Notes: a model not told the origin generated them from the sequence alone. 64,000 bases of DNA from Corbicula japonica (GCA_038501625.1 JAZAYU010000938.1:1-64000); one strand, 5' to 3'. Shown: positions 24,912-37,804, counted from the first letter of the stretch. Program-made: numbers and translations.

Positions 24912-24999
24912 TTTAATGCAACGATTCCGAGAATGTTTTACTGGTAACAACAACATATGTGGCAAGGACACTAAGTATATGGATCGGATACCTTGCAAT
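24912..24999 (+). pseudogene. truncated TSR exon copy b' (cassette 2)
   Basis: Has the same 5' breakpoint as the fragment at 4632-4735, starting just before the Met-Gln-Arg-Phe-Arg codons after TTGGTAGAAG. It keeps the frame through IPCN but then runs into a T-rich tract with no donor. The shared breakpoint shows the fragment arose before cassettes 1 and 2 separated. Cassettes 3 and 4 lack it. Confidence 0.75.
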
Positions 25000-26469
25000 T
25001 GTTTTTTTTTTCTTCTTTTAATTGAATGTTTTAAGTGTCAATGCTACGTGTGTTTGTCAATCAATTTCATACCACTGCGAAAAAAACTTCAGTGTTTATT
25101 CATGACGTCATTTTCTCTAACTTAAACTCGTTTTCTAAAATTTCGAAATCGGAATATTACGCCGCGTTGTACATTTGGATACCAACACGAATAATCAATA
25201 AATATAAACATTATATTCCACTCTTTGTAAAGTGGGAAATACTTTTTATTTCACTGAGAAAATTCTATAATTCTCGGGAAAGCAAACAATAAGTTGTAAG
25301 GTTTTATATCGTCGACTTAAAATTTTGCTGGCGTTTAACAACGTTTGTTGTGGTTCTAAAGATATTTTAACCGTTGAATCTCCATAGTTTGTACCATCTA
25401 ATGTTTTATGAAAATGTGTTTAGTCTTTGAGTAATAAAGTAAGCATTTTTGTTTACTTAAAACGCTAGGCTCCATAAGAAAAAAATTAAACGTTGTATTG
25501 AAATTGCAAAAAGAATTGTATAATACAGCGCTGCTTCTTCCTTATTGCATTTTGAAATCGTATGGTGTCTGATTGATTAAATATCGCTCTTTGTTATTTT
25601 AATATATTACGAACGCCACACGAACAGATGAAAAGAAAACTATGAACATTCGAGAAAATGATGAAAACGCGCTACATTAAAATGGGTAATAACAAAAGTC
25701 TGCATGCGATATGTAGCAAAAAGAGAACATGTAAATAGCAATGAAACAGGATTTTTTTGTCTAATAAATAACTACTGGAGGTTTTAACAATTCCTTTCGT
25801 TATGGCTATTCTGAAGTATAAAACTGAAAACAAAATTAAAATTGGTTAAAAAATAAAAAAGTTATTCAAGTTTAAAGAAAGGGGGCGTGGCATGCTCATA
25901 AATGACTTTTTTTTTTCAATTTGAAGAAAAACTCAATCTGACAGATTAAGTACCATAATATTGATTACTGGTGGATAATAATGTCCCAGGAATATGTTAT
26001 GACACAATCTGCATCAATGTGGATTGTATTGATACAGTTCTTGATGTAATAAGATGTGGTCCTAGTTAAAATACAGAATATTGTTACTCTGATTATGTGC
26101 ATCATGTAATACAAAACCATGACATCAGCCACAACCACCCACCCACCCAATTTTACAAATGACAAAATCTGTACAAAACTTAACATTTTCTGAAACGGTC
26201 AGTCATGCCAATTAAGAAAATATACATTTTGACCATGTTGATGTATAACATAATTTTTTGATGGACCAGAAATTACAAAGAAATCAACCTACAAATGTGA
26301 ATTTTAAATTTCAAGGAAAATCTGACATATATAGATTTCTTATTATTACCTAAGCAAATAAAAATATAGGAATCAAAAACTATTGTTCTGCATACAAATC
26401 AGCTATATAATGTACAAATCAATTTTACTTGTACTTGTTGATTTTCAATGATGTTTTTGTCAGTTTCAT
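25000..26469 (+). other. post-b intron, no gene seen
   Basis: Partly homologous to 34.87-35.55, 49.28-50.06 and 57.74-58.45 kb (for example the block GTTTTATATCGTCGACTTA). The interval 25.85-26.46 kb has no counterpart that I can place and may be an unrecognised insert. No exon signal is seen. Confidence 0.5.
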
Positions 26470-26960
26470 CATTTTAGTATGCTTGTAGGCGGGCAGAGCA
26501 ATGGAAATTGGCGACAAAATAAACAAAAGATATACAATGATATTTGTACCATTGCGGCAGCATGGAAAGGCTGGGTCCTCTGCTGTTTGCTGTTCTTCTT
26601 TTCCTTGCGATTGGTTCTCTTTCTTCCTCCAGGCCTGCCTGTGGCCGGTTTAGACCTTTGCACGCTAGTTAGAGCGGTCTAAAAATGTTGTTTCGAGATC
26701 TGCAGGGTTAATGTTGCATGCCTGCAGTTCCCCCTTGCGGGTATCTTTGTAGCGCGGGTCGGATCGACCAGTTGCCTGTGTTCCAGTGTCAAAATCGCAA
26801 TCTCTGAGAGATGGCAGCGAACATGCTTAACAATCATGTCCGGACCTTTAGGGAAGCGATCTTGTTAGGTGAATTCACGGAGTCGTCTCAGGTTACGCAT
26901 GTGAAAGGCGTTTAGTCTTCGCTCTTTGCTTTTCGCTCTTGGTGCGTGGACACCTCTCAA
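26470..26960 (-). pseudogene. 3' part of the degenerate LINE (cassette 2)
   Basis: The plus strand shows the reverse complement of the segment that at 35.6-36.0 kb encodes the C-terminal RT region on the minus strand (a GRSDLRYND-like block followed by an Asn-Pro-Ala-Asp block). Here it is further degraded and no long frame survives. Its position, 3' on the minus strand relative to the RT remnant at 27575-29022, fits one element interrupted by about 0.6 kb of later sequence. Confidence 0.6.
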
Positions 26961-27574
26961 AGGTTCTAAGTGCACGCTTTATAAATGTCATTTTCCTTAC
27001 AATTGATTGAATCATTCGAGTGTGAAGTTTAATTAATTTCTTATATAAAAGTACATTTTTTTTAGATTATTGAATAGTCATACCACAGTATTTGTGTTGA
27101 AGTTCACATACGTAAATATCTAATGACGTGACAACGTCAAATCAACGTGCACTGTAAGCAACGTAAAAAACGTTATCAATCAAGAACATAATATCTTTGT
27201 TTTTTACTTATAATTATCAGATAGTTAACAATGCGGCATTTCGTTGGGTTTTTTTTACGAATAACATCATGATGGTTTTATTTGTGCTAGTTAAGAGAAT
27301 ATTGTTGGCACTTTCGCACTCAGTCCATAGATGTAAAGTGTTGCTGTGACTTTAAGATTTTGTCCTTACTGACATGAATGACGTAATACGTAAAACATAC
27401 GTACGGGTTGCAAAACAATTGTTATTATTGGTAATATTCAACATTATATAAACATTTAATTAATGATAATTTAGTTTTGAGATAATCAAGATTTTAAGGT
27501 GATCACATAGAACTTAAGACAAGCGTACACGGCCTAACTTGCGTATAAAAGGGTGTTCATCACGCGCGCTTGGA
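26961..27574. other. insert splitting the LINE remnant
   Basis: AT-rich sequence also found at about 36.4-36.99, 50.93-51.50 and 58.75-59.15 kb in the same relation to the LINE remnant. It probably inserted before the cassettes duplicated. No coding signal. Confidence 0.5.
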
Positions 27575-29022
27575 ACATCTTCATCTTTGTGTTTTGCATA
27601 GAATTGTCTCATTGACGTTTCGCTATTATAACTGGTTGCTGCTTTGTTGATCCCAACGTTGTGATCCAGAAATAGGTTGGTGCATTATGGAGCCGAGGTG
27701 TGTCAACTCGTCCACCACATTTGGTGTATGATCGCCAATGGAAACTTGGAGAGTGGTGCAAACATTTACGCCATTATGTTGATGTTCTGAAGGCGGATGG
27801 TAAGGCTAACCTCTGTGAGAAAGTGATGTCGCAGGAGGGCGGTGTACGTGTGAGAAGCGAGGACTGAGGCGTCGGCAAAATGCATCTTCCGCTTGAGGAC
27901 CTTGGGCTCATTGTTCCGCTCTGGACGAGGTTGAATAGGTTACGATTGCTCCGTGTGTTGAGAAAGATGTTTTTTCAGTCTCAGATAGGATAATGCAGAA
28001 CAACGTCTTTGTCAGGACATTCACTGGTTTCACGCCGCTTTTGATTGAGAAGGAGTCCGATGACGCTTCGTCGAACTGAACAGTACGAGACGTATTGGAA
28101 AGACTCGATAATCTTAAGAAGCTTGGAAGGACGTCTTAACTTCATGACGAAGAGGCCAGTCCGACTGACCAACTCGGACGTCTTGGTCAGGTCGATGAAG
28201 GCTAGATACAGTGAAAGTCGCTATTCGCAGCACTTCATCTGCATTTTGTTAGAACAAAATATCGATGATCGCTGGGCCCGGAACCCACCATGTGACTTAG
28301 GATACTCGATAATACATGCTGTTGGTGGTGCACTCTCCAGCAAAGGCGTTTTCCACGATGCCGAGGACAGAGATCCAACGATCGTTGTTGAAGTCGGTGA
28401 TGTCTTCGTTATTTTTGATTTGCATACCGCATCTCGAGGTATTGTTTCCTCATCCAGTACTGTAACAAAAGCTCATGGAGATGTCAAAGGCGGTGGCGAG
28501 TCGAGTTCTTCCATAGTGGGCATGGGGATTGTGTTCTTCATGTCTGTATCAGTGACGAAATTCTCACTAGGGTATCATTCCCCTAAGTGCTCAACACATA
28601 CGTATATCACTCTACTTACAATGGCACTTGATAAGGTGGATTTCAAGGGTTACACTTCGTCCAAATGCTTTCTTCACCCTCTCGTACCTGGCATAGGTGT
28701 TCCCACACGTCTGAATTTCCCTCCTCAGCTTCAGCCAGTAGTAGTTTACACATATACGTACGACTCTTTTGGCGCTGGTGCGGGGTTCTCTGAAGAATGT
28801 TTTGGTGAGGATTTCTCTAAGAGTTGAGAAGCGCGACATCCTTTGCGCCCAAAGTACGCTACAACTCTTCAATCGAAGCGTCACACCATTTCTTATTCTT
28901 CATGGCGCTCCACGAGGATATCTGTGGCGGCCTTATATATGGTATCCCGTATAACATTCATCCCCTCGTTCTTGGCATAGGTGTTCGCACACGTCTGAAT
29001 GTCACTGGCGGGGCCGAATAAA
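27575..29022 (-). pseudogene. non-LTR retrotransposon reverse transcriptase remnant (cassette 2)
   Basis: The longest copy of the shared RT relic. On the minus strand: pre-RT linker (YYWLKLRREIQTCGNTYARY) near 28.75 kb, motif A context FIDLTK near 28.19 kb followed by VSRTGLF, and motif C HFADAS near 27.88 kb. The second catalytic Asp is replaced by Ala exactly as in cassette 1, so the element was already dead when the cassette was copied. A 260-codon open frame on the opposite strand (28045-28827) is a chance antisense ORF. Confidence 0.8.
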
Positions 29023-29931
29023 ACGTGTTGTTTTGATGTGCGCCGTAAAATGTTGCAGTATCATAAATGTATTAGTTGGAGGTAAACTGGTGTATACAAT
29101 TGCCAAGTTATCAAAATTTAGATAACCGAACAATATGTATACAGGAACAATATCTAAATAAATAAACGCAATCTATTTTAAGACAGAAAAAAACAAGTTC
29201 CTTTTGTATTTTGCACATGTACACCTATCCAGTGTTCTAACTACACTCACTATTCAATTTGTATTTTAAATTATCCGCATGGACTTGGACTAGACAATAT
29301 ATACATATTAATAAGATACACCATTTCTACATATTTTCATGAAAGTGCCACCACAATCCCCATAAGAGTTCATAAACCAATGAAAGGATTTTATCATAAT
29401 TATATTTTCAATGTAACTATATGTTTAACACGACTCACTGGCCTTGATTGGCATATTGTGTATGGACTGAGTGATGGTTGTAATCAAAAAATGGTTTGGG
29501 CGGAATACACAATTCTCTATTCATGAACTCCTTTTGTAAGGTTACCTCAAAAACACTTTGTAAGTGTGCAGAAATTTTAATTGGTAGATGAGATCACTTG
29601 TAAATTATAGCTGAAACGAAAATGAAGTGTTGTTTGATCATTTTCACTTCCATCGAAGTTACCTTAAATTCGTTAGATACATGTAAACATTATACTTTTC
29701 TATTTAATTTAAATATGATTCTTTTATTTTCATTATATATTTTGAAATGTATTTATTTTTTTCTTATTATTTTATACTGGCTGCTGGTATATTGTATGCC
29801 GATCTATTGTTCAAATACTCTTATAATAAGAGTCTATTTGTTTCTTCTAGTGAGAGTTTACGACTTTGTTTTGATTGATTTTCGTAGTATCTGAAACGGG
29901 ATTTCCCACTTGAAGACATCAATTGAGCAAG
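29023..29931 (+). other. post-LINE and pre-c intron
   Basis: Matches 6.30-6.84 kb and then jumps to the sequence at 16.92 kb, so it shows the cassette 1 site without the roughly 10 kb of inserted DNA. The last 14 nt (ATCAATTGAGCAAG) are the left copy of the target duplication of the LINE that follows. The ORF at 29622-29894 is AT-rich and unconserved. Confidence 0.6.
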
Positions 29932-32900
29932 TTATTCCTTAATTTGATTCCAATATATATATGCAGTAACATCGGCACCGCTAGCAATTTTTTTTTTCAT
30001 AAACATGGATGCAACTGTACATGTCACTTGTTTTATAGTACTTTTTGTTACTTTATTACTGTATTTAGACTTTATTGTGGTGGACTTGTTGGAACTTTTC
30101 TATTCTGCTTACAATGGCTATCGTCGGAGCTTCATTTATTATTATTATTATTACTATTATGTTTGTGTTGTGTTTATCCCATACGGGTGATTTAATTGCC
30201 GAAGTTTTCCGTCGATGGCCATCGTGTATTACATATCGCACTCTTACACTTATTGTATTATTTTGTAACATTTGTATATCTTTTATCAAAATATGACTCA
30301 ATCAAATAACCATAGCCTTTCAATTTTGCATCTTAATATAAGAAGCATTAGACATAAGATAAACTTTTTACAAGAACATTTTTCAGATTTTGATCTCTTA
30401 TGCTTTACCGAAACTCACTTAGACCAGTCATTAGATAACAACGCTTTACATATTGAAGGTTTTAAAGATATATATCGTAAAGATGTGACTTGCCACTCAG
30501 GGGGTATAATTATCTATGTATCGGACAAAATTCCGTCAAGCATCATTATCGACTATGATATTTTATTACCCGAATCAATCTGGATAAAAATTAACAATAG
30601 AGGTGAGCAGTTAGTTATTTGTGCGTTATATAGACGGCCGAACTCCCCAGTCGAATTTTGGAATAATTTAGATGTATGCATTGAAAAATCTCTAGATAAC
30701 TGTCCGAAATAAATATTAGTCGGTGACATAAATGAAGACCAGCTTAACAACAGGAACCGGAAATTAATAGATATTTTAGAACTAAATGGTTTATAAAATA
30801 TTATTAAAGAACCCACACGAGTTACGGACACTACTTCTACGTTAATTGATCCTATTATCGTTTCAAATAATATCGATATTCAATATAGTGGGGTCACTCC
30901 GGTGCCGCCTGAAATAAGTGATCACAGGGGTACTTTTGTGTTTATACCTTTTTCGTACAGTCTTGATAGATGCTATAAACGCCGTGTTTGGTTTTATAAC
31001 AAAGCTGACTTTGCGTTATTAAATAGACTTGTCACCATCACGAATTGGGATTTTTTGAACAATGATAATATTAACGAATCTTGTGAACAGTTTCATGACA
31101 GATTTTTAGAGTTAGCATCACAATGTATTCCAAATAAAACTGTATTAATTAGGCCAAACGATAAACCATGGTTTGATTCTACAATTCGTAAGTTCATGAA
31201 ATTAAAAGATAAACAACGTAAAAAAGCACAAATTACAAAACTCGAGTCAGACTGGTCACAATATAAAAAACTAAGAAACAAAGTAAATAACCTCAAATCA
31301 CACGCGAAAGAAACATTTTTCTCGTCAATTGATGAGACTCTGGCTGACGCGAAGCAAACAAATCTTAAAAAAATATTGGAAATTATTGAAATATTACGTA
31401 AAAAGTAACAAGAATAGCGAAACAATTCCACCTTTAATTACAAATCTTCCGAATGGTCAAGATCAATACGCATTTACAGACAGTGAAAAAGCAAATACTT
31501 TAAACGATTATTTTGTATCAATTTCAAATATTGACGACTCTTCCGTAAATCTACCCGAATTTACCCCTAAAACTTTGGCCTCCCTTTTTACTTTAAACAT
31601 ATCTGAGTTAGAAATTTGTGACATTTTATCAAATCTTCAAACAAAAAAGGCGAATGGCGAGGATGGTATTAGCAATAAAATGTTAAAAGAAACGTGTAAA
31701 TCCATTAGTAAACCGTTATGTATTTTGTTTAATAAATCAATCCAACTTGGTATATTTCCTTATATATGGAAAAAAGCTCTTGTAATTCCACTTTTTAAAA
31801 AAGGTGACAATAATACTCCTTCTAACTACCGTCCAATTTCCCTCTTAAGTTGCGTTGGTAAAGTTATGGAACGCGTCGTGTACAAACATTTATACAACTT
31901 TCTGAACATCAACAACCTACTCTACAAAAACCAAAGTGGCTTTAGATCCAATCACTCGACTGTATACCAACTCATTGAGTTATATAACCAAATTTGTTAC
32001 TCTTTAGACAACAGATTAGTATCCGCCATTATTTTTTGCGACATATCTAAGGCATTTGACAGAGTTTGGCACAAAGGATCGTTGTTTAAATTGCGTCAAA
32101 ATGGTATAAACGGTCAATTACTTAGATGGATAGAGAACTATCTTTCCGATCGGTCTCAAAAGGTTATTGTAGGTCAAAGTGTATCTTCTATCAAAGCTAT
32201 AAACGCGGGGGTTCCTCAAGGTTCTATACTAGGCCCTCTCTTCTTTTTAGTTTACGTGAACGACATAGTCGATAATTTACTAAGTATTGCTCGCTTATTT
32301 GCTGACGACACATCAATTGACCAAACAACGTCTAACGTCGCAGACCTAGAAGGAATTTTGAACCATGATTTACATTATATATTAGCTTGGTCAAAACAAT
32401 GGTTAGTTAAATTCAACCCAGACAAAACGGAAGTGCTATTCATAGCAAATTCAAAAACAGCAGTTCCACCCAAACTCGTATTTAACAATGTTGAATTAAA
32501 TTTTACTCACCACCACAAACACCTAGGTGTTACCTTAAGCGACGATGGCAAATGGCATGAACATATTAACAATATTATTACTTCATGTTCAAAAGTTTTA
32601 GGTTTAATGCGAGCCCTTAAATTCAAAATGAACAGAAAAACATTAAATCAAATATATATTTCATATTTAAGACCAATTTTAGAATATGCTTCTGCGGTTT
32701 GGGACGGATGTTCAGAATTTGAAAAAAACTAAACTTGAAAGAATACAGTACGAAGCCGCTAGAATCGTAACTGGACTCACAAGATCTGTCTCAATTAACA
32801 ATCTTATACACGAAATTGGTTGGATGTCACTTGATGATAGACGTAAAATGCAAAAACTTTGTATAATGTTCAAACTTAACCAGGGCTTGCTCCCTGAAGA

Positions 32901-33713
32901 ATTTTCTAATATATTTCCCGACTTCGTAAGAAATGTAAGCAACTACAATTTGAGAAACATTGAAAACTTCAGTTCTGTTGCAAGGAGAACCAGCCTATTT
33001 GCAAAATCGTTTGTACCGTCTGCAACTGAATTGTGGAATTCCTTACCAGTTGACATTAAATCTTGTCATACTATTTCAACTTTTAAATTAAAACTAAAAA
33101 ATTTGTACTTAAGTCCTAGTAGTATTCCAGAATATTTTGTTTCTGGGAAACGTATGCTAAGTGTATTACATGCCAGAATTAGGAATAATTGCAGCAACTT
33201 AAATAGTGACCTATATAATAATCATTTAACTGACAATCTGCAACAATGGTATTGAAGATGCAAATCACTTTTTTCTTATATGTTCAAATTATAATGTCCA
33301 AAGATTTATTTTGCTACGAGTTCTTCAAAATTTCGATGTTAATATTGATCTTTTACTATTTGGAAACAGATCACTAACAATTGCTGATAATCAATTAATA
33401 TTTAAATGTGTCCATCTTTTTATTAAAGACACTAAACGTTTTTAAGCAGCGTGCTCATATATAAAATGTCTACACTTACTACGAAAGGTTCCAACAATGT
33501 TTGTCCACCGCAATCGATATGCGTAGTTCCACCCATGTGTTATCACAGCTAAACAATTATTTTGATAATTCTGTGCCTTTTCAAATGTTATTTAACAAAT
33601 TGTATGGTGAGGGCCGTCATTAACGTGAGTTCTGCACTTGTGGCCCAAACCAATTGCAAATATGTATGTTACCATTATACATATGAAATGGCAATAAAAT
33701 ATGTTTAAATCAA
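29932..33713 (+). mobile_element. nearly full-length non-LTR retrotransposon (Jockey/CR1 group)
   Basis: A 3.78-kb insertion flanked by exact 14-bp duplications (ATCAATTGAGCAAG at 29918-29931 and 33714-33727). The homologous site at about 17265 in cassette 1 is empty (ATCGATTGGGCAAG), which confirms both boundaries. It has a roughly 370-nt leader with a TAT-type trinucleotide run near 30136, then a decayed pol-like ORF, and a short tail ending TTTAAATCAA without a long poly(A). No gag-like ORF1 is seen. The preserved TSD and long readable frames make it the youngest large element in the window. Confidence 0.93.
30303..33445 (+). pseudogene. LINE pol: apurinic endonuclease, reverse transcriptase and C-terminal zinc-finger region
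   Basis: The endonuclease shows LHLNIRSIRHKINFL, LCFTETHLD and SDHRG. The RT shows IPLFKKGD, NYRPISLLS, motif A FCDISKAFDRVWH, motif B GVPQGSILGPL and an intact motif C RLFADDTS. The C-terminus has KLERIQYEAARIVTGL and a CCHC-like remnant ending HFFLICSNY. Defects are in-frame TAA at 30710 and 30794, frame changes at A7 runs at 31367-31373 and 32722-32728 (each reads as one A too many), and a third frame change near 33239. It would have nicked and reverse-transcribed at the target site; as read it cannot make a full protein. Confidence 0.9.
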
Positions 33714-33727
33714 ATCAATTGAGCAAG

Positions 33728-34190
33728 TGGCAGCACTTCAAATTATCTTAGGATAAGCGCATAATGTTTGATGATGAATACAGAAACCAAACCATTATCG
33801 GATTCATTTGTTCATGAACTTGCTCTAAAAATGAAATATTATATTATTTCTACAATACACAAACGCAAGAAAGCGGAACAAACAGATGCCCATACGTAAT
33901 GTGTTATGATAGCGTCTTTGATCAACAAAATATATTAAACGAACTCAAGTCTAATAGCGCTTACAACTCAGAAATTAAAGGAAACGTTCTTATTTGAATG
34001 TTTTCCATTGCAAATAGTGTTTAACTACATAATGATAAAAAGATCACCTCGCTATCATATTGTAAGTTTTTCTTTTGAGAAGATTACATCCCACAAGCAA
34101 CATCATGTAGTGGTTATATTTTACAGCTTATACCGGTAACTATGTTTTAGATTCCAGTGAACTGATATTAGGATGACCGCGTGTATTTAA
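33728..34190. other. junction of pre-c intron to post-b intron
   Basis: To about 33.84 kb the sequence is pre-c intron (as at 17.28-17.40 kb). From about 34.2 kb it is post-b intron (as at 49.07 kb). The 350 nt between match neither, and no c, L, a or b exon is present. This is the footprint of a lost exon set or of an illegitimate recombination. Confidence 0.6.
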
Positions 34191-35544
34191 ACAAAACGGT
34201 GCAAAAACTTTAATAATGAAAATTCACGAATTAAATACCTTTATTTAAAAACTAGTACATTATAAAAAGGATATTTCTTTTGAACAGTGTAGAATATAAA
34301 TGTTTATGCATCTAATCGAGTGAGCTTCGGAGTTCCAATTATAGAGTGCGCACTAATCATTCCAGCTTGAAGTTTAATAAATTTCTAATATAGTTAATTT
34401 TATTTTTAGATAATTGATTAGTGGGCACTTATCAAACAAAATTCATACCACTGTATTAGTGTTGATGTTCATTTATGTAAATATTGAAAGACGCAACATC
34501 GTCACATCAACGCCACAAACAAATAACGGAAGTGAGAACCGGAGGGGTTACCGCCTTGGAACGGTCAGTGGCAAAACAAATTGCCACTGGGGGTTTAAAC
34601 CAGGTTCTAAGGTGCACCAACCTCACACTTGCCCCAACAGGTTCTCGTATCACAAAACAAGTACAAATTGTCTAGGTGAAATAACTCCAACCCACCCATA
34701 AGCTCAACAATGTTGCATGCAAAAGCATACAAACATATAAACATATTAAGAATTTAATAGCATTGCAAAGCCAATGTATCTCACCGAGTGAGCTTCGGAG
34801 TTCCTATTTTCACGAATGGCGCAATCACGAGTGAGTTTACATAATTCTGAAGTTCACGAGTGAAATATATTTCTATCTTCGACGTTCATTCATGACGTCA
34901 TTTTCTTTAACTTGAACTTGTTTTCTAAAAGATTTCAATCGGAATATTACGACATGTTGTGCATTTGGGACCAACGTGAACAAGCAATGAATATAAAATT
35001 ATATCCCACTCTTTGTAAAGTGTGAAATGTTTTTTATTTCACTGAGAAAATTCTATAATTCACGGGAAAACAAACAATAAGTTGTAAGGTTTTATATCGT
35101 CGACTAATAATTTTGCTTGAGTTTAACAACGTTTGTTGTGGTTCTAAACATATTTTAACTGTTGAATCTCCATAGTTTGTACCATCTAATGTTTTATGAA
35201 AATGTGTTTAGTCTTCGACTAATAAAGTAAGCATTTTTGAATGCAATTGTATAAAACAGCGCTGCTTCTTCTTTATTGCACTTTGAACTCGTATGGTGTT
35301 ATTTTTGTTTTGTTTTTTTATATATTACTAACGCCACACAAACAGATGAAAACAAAATTATGAACATTCGAGAAGATGCTGTAAACGCGCTTAATAAATA
35401 TGGGAAATAACAAACGTGTGCAGGCGATATGTAGCAAAAAGAGAAAATGTGAACAAAAAATACTTCTTGCACGCATTTTTGGCAATGTTTGGCAACTTTC
35501 GTTTTCTAGAAACAGTGGAATCTGCATGCGAGCGTTTACTTAGA
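34191..35544 (+). other. post-b type intron without its b exon
   Basis: Co-linear with 49.07-50.06 kb, interrupted by a partial copy of the segment later found at 36.37-36.56 kb and by an R1 fragment (34545-34775). Contains the GTGCGCACTAATCA...TGATTAGTGGGCAC hairpin at about 34345-34432. No exon is seen. Confidence 0.55.
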
Positions 35545-36085
35545 TGTGGGGATGCAATGCAGGTTGTCGCTAACCAATTCAATGCAGGTGTTGCATCTGC
35601 TGCCTCACTTACTGCGAGTAAAGTCATTGCTGGGTACCATTGAGGCAGCATGGATAGACTGGGTCCGCTGCTGTTTGCAGTTCTTTTTTTCCTTGCGTTG
35701 GTCTCTCTTTCTTCTCCTAGGCCTGCCGTCTGCCGGTGTTTACCTTTGCAAGCTTGCTGGAGCGGTCAGAAGATGCTGTTTCGAGATCTGCAGGGTTAAT
35801 GTTGAATGCCTTCAGATCCCTCTTGCGGGAGTCGTTGTAGCGCAGGTCGGATCGACCAACTGCCTTTGTTCTAGTGTCAAAATCGCCATAGAAAGTATTT
35901 TTGGGATACGACCATCCTTCATACGTATCCGAGCTCTCTGAGAAATGGTGGCGAACATGCTTGACAATCATGTCCAGACCAAAACATCTGCTTTAGGGAC
36001 GCGATCTTGCTAGGTGAATCCAAGGAGTCGTCTAAGGTTACGCATGTGATATGCACACAGTCTTTGCTCTTGGTGCGTGGACACT
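35545..36085 (-). pseudogene. 3' part of the degenerate LINE, C-terminal RT region
   Basis: The minus-strand frame at 35717-35971 reads YPKNTFYGDFDTRTKAVGRS, then DLRYND, then KRDLKAFNINPADLETASSD. This is a pattern known from the region after the RT domain in many invertebrate LINEs. A neighbouring minus frame continues 3'. It is not intact and no finger motif is recognisable. Homologous pieces lie at 26470 and 50065. Confidence 0.7.
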
Positions 36086-36994
36086 TCTAGAAGGTTATAA
36101 AAGCACGCTTTATAAATGTGATTTTCCTTACTGCTATTAAATGGAGCTTGTAGCCGTCGGTTGTTAATGGGAAATTATGGAGCGCGCACTAACAGTAAAA
36201 ATGCCGGTTTTTTCGGCAGTTTCCCCTATAAAAAGGGCCGTTGAAATAATCCAATCTCTTTGAAATTTGCACGGTGTTTAGAGGTCTCTAATGTGAGCTT
36301 ATGACCAAAATTTCAGAGCTCTAGACCGTCGTGGTTACTGCTATTAAATGGAGCTTGTAGCCGTCGGTTTCCAATTGGCATTATAGAGTGCGCACTAATC
36401 ATTCCAGCTTGAAGTTTAATAAATTTCTAATATAGTTAATTTTATTTTTAGATAATTAATTAGTGGGCACTTATCAAACAAAATTCATACCACTGTATTA
36501 GTGTTGAAGTTCATTGATGTAAATATTGAAAGACGCAACATCGTCACATCAACGTGCAATGTAAGCAACGTTAACAACGTTGTCAATCAAGAAAATGATA
36601 TCTTGTTTTGCCTATAATTATAAGAAAGTTAACAATGCGGCATGTCGATTTTTTTACGATTAACATCATGATGTTTTTATTTGTGCCAGTTAGGAGAATG
36701 TTGACGGCACTTTCGCAGTCAGTTCCATAGATGCAAAGTTTTGCTGTGACTTTTAGCTTTTGTTCTTGAACATGTGGAAAACAAAAAAGATTGTAAAAAA
36801 TCGAACTCGATTGCCGCACGGGAATCACGCATGCATATCGTTACTGACACGAATGACGTTATACGTAAAACTACGTACGAGTTGCAAATAATTGTTATTA
36901 TTTGATAATATTAAACATAATATATTTTAGGGTAATTTTATTTTGAGATATTCAAAATTTAAAGGTATTAACATAGAAATTTGGACAAGTGTAC
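36086..36994. other. insert with direct repeats and a conserved hairpin
   Basis: A 33-nt motif starting ACTGCTATTAAATGGAGCTT occurs twice, near 36131 and 36336, as it does at 50641 and 50848. After it, GTGCGCACTAATCA and TGATTAGTGGGCAC-like arms about 60 nt apart form a hairpin. It is AT-rich elsewhere. No gene. Confidence 0.55.
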
Positions 36995-37150
36995 AGGGCC
37001 TCACTTAAGTATAGAAGAGTGCTCATCAAGCACGCTTGGTACATCTACATCTTTGTGTTTTGCATAGAATTGTCCAATTGACGTTTCCCTAGGATAACCG
37101 GTAGCTGCTTTGTTTATCCCAACGTTGTGCTCGGCATCCAGGAATAGGTT
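36995..37150 (-). pseudogene. LINE RT thumb fragment (cassette 3)
   Basis: About 155 nt matching the 4830-4945 end of the cassette 1 remnant (GTTTTGCATAGAATTGTCC block). It breaks off at GAATAGGTTGATG, where 0.33 kb of unrelated sequence begins. No coding capacity remains. Confidence 0.65.
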
Positions 37151-37804
37151 GATGCCCAATAAATGCAACTTTTAATTTAACAGCACTTAAACAAATTTTT
37201 TTTCAAGCCTTTTGTAAAGTGATGGTCTGAACCAATGTGATTTTGATAACTGTCACACTTTTTTCTCACACTCATGAAATTTTTGTCCATTATTTTGAAA
37301 TATTTTAAACGGATTGTGCTATATTGATGAAACTTCACAAATTTGTAAAGCGCATGAAGAGAAACCTCTGCTAGTAAGAAAAATGGAAGTAACTGTTTGA
37401 TGTACATTTTTATAAAACCTAAACTAGCCGTTTTTAAATAGCCCATATGTGCATTTCTGGCGTTTGTCTCGTTTCTTTTGTTTCTAGCGTTTCAAGCATT
37501 ATATTTCTCCCCGATGCGATTTTTATTCGAGTTTCTCAAAGAAATGTCCAACGTTATGACAGAAACATAACGGCGTTTTCAATTTCGTGTGTTGTCTTCT
37601 TCTTTATTTTACTTATCGTTTTATAAGACCATGCTATATTTTTCTCGCTGCTTTTGGGCATTGTGGGAAAGATGCGTCTTGTGACCACTCGTTGTATGCA
37701 TATATCTCGTTTTGATTCTACTTACAATATATTATAAATAATATATAGTTATAGAAACATTTTCATTCGAAAATCAAGTTCAGATTTATTATTATAATCG
37801 TCAG
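37151..37804 (+). other. intron leading to exon c3
   Basis: Nearly the same as 51.66-52.30 kb before c4, both starting with an AT-rich segment that replaced the rest of the LINE remnant. Ends TATAATCGTCAG. Nothing else is seen. Confidence 0.6.

Noticed and set aside
28045..28827. 260-codon plus-strand ORF
   Set aside because: It lies antisense to a recognisable reverse transcriptase remnant, the homologous stretches at 5.3-6.3 and 59.6-60.0 kb are not open, and no domain is visible.
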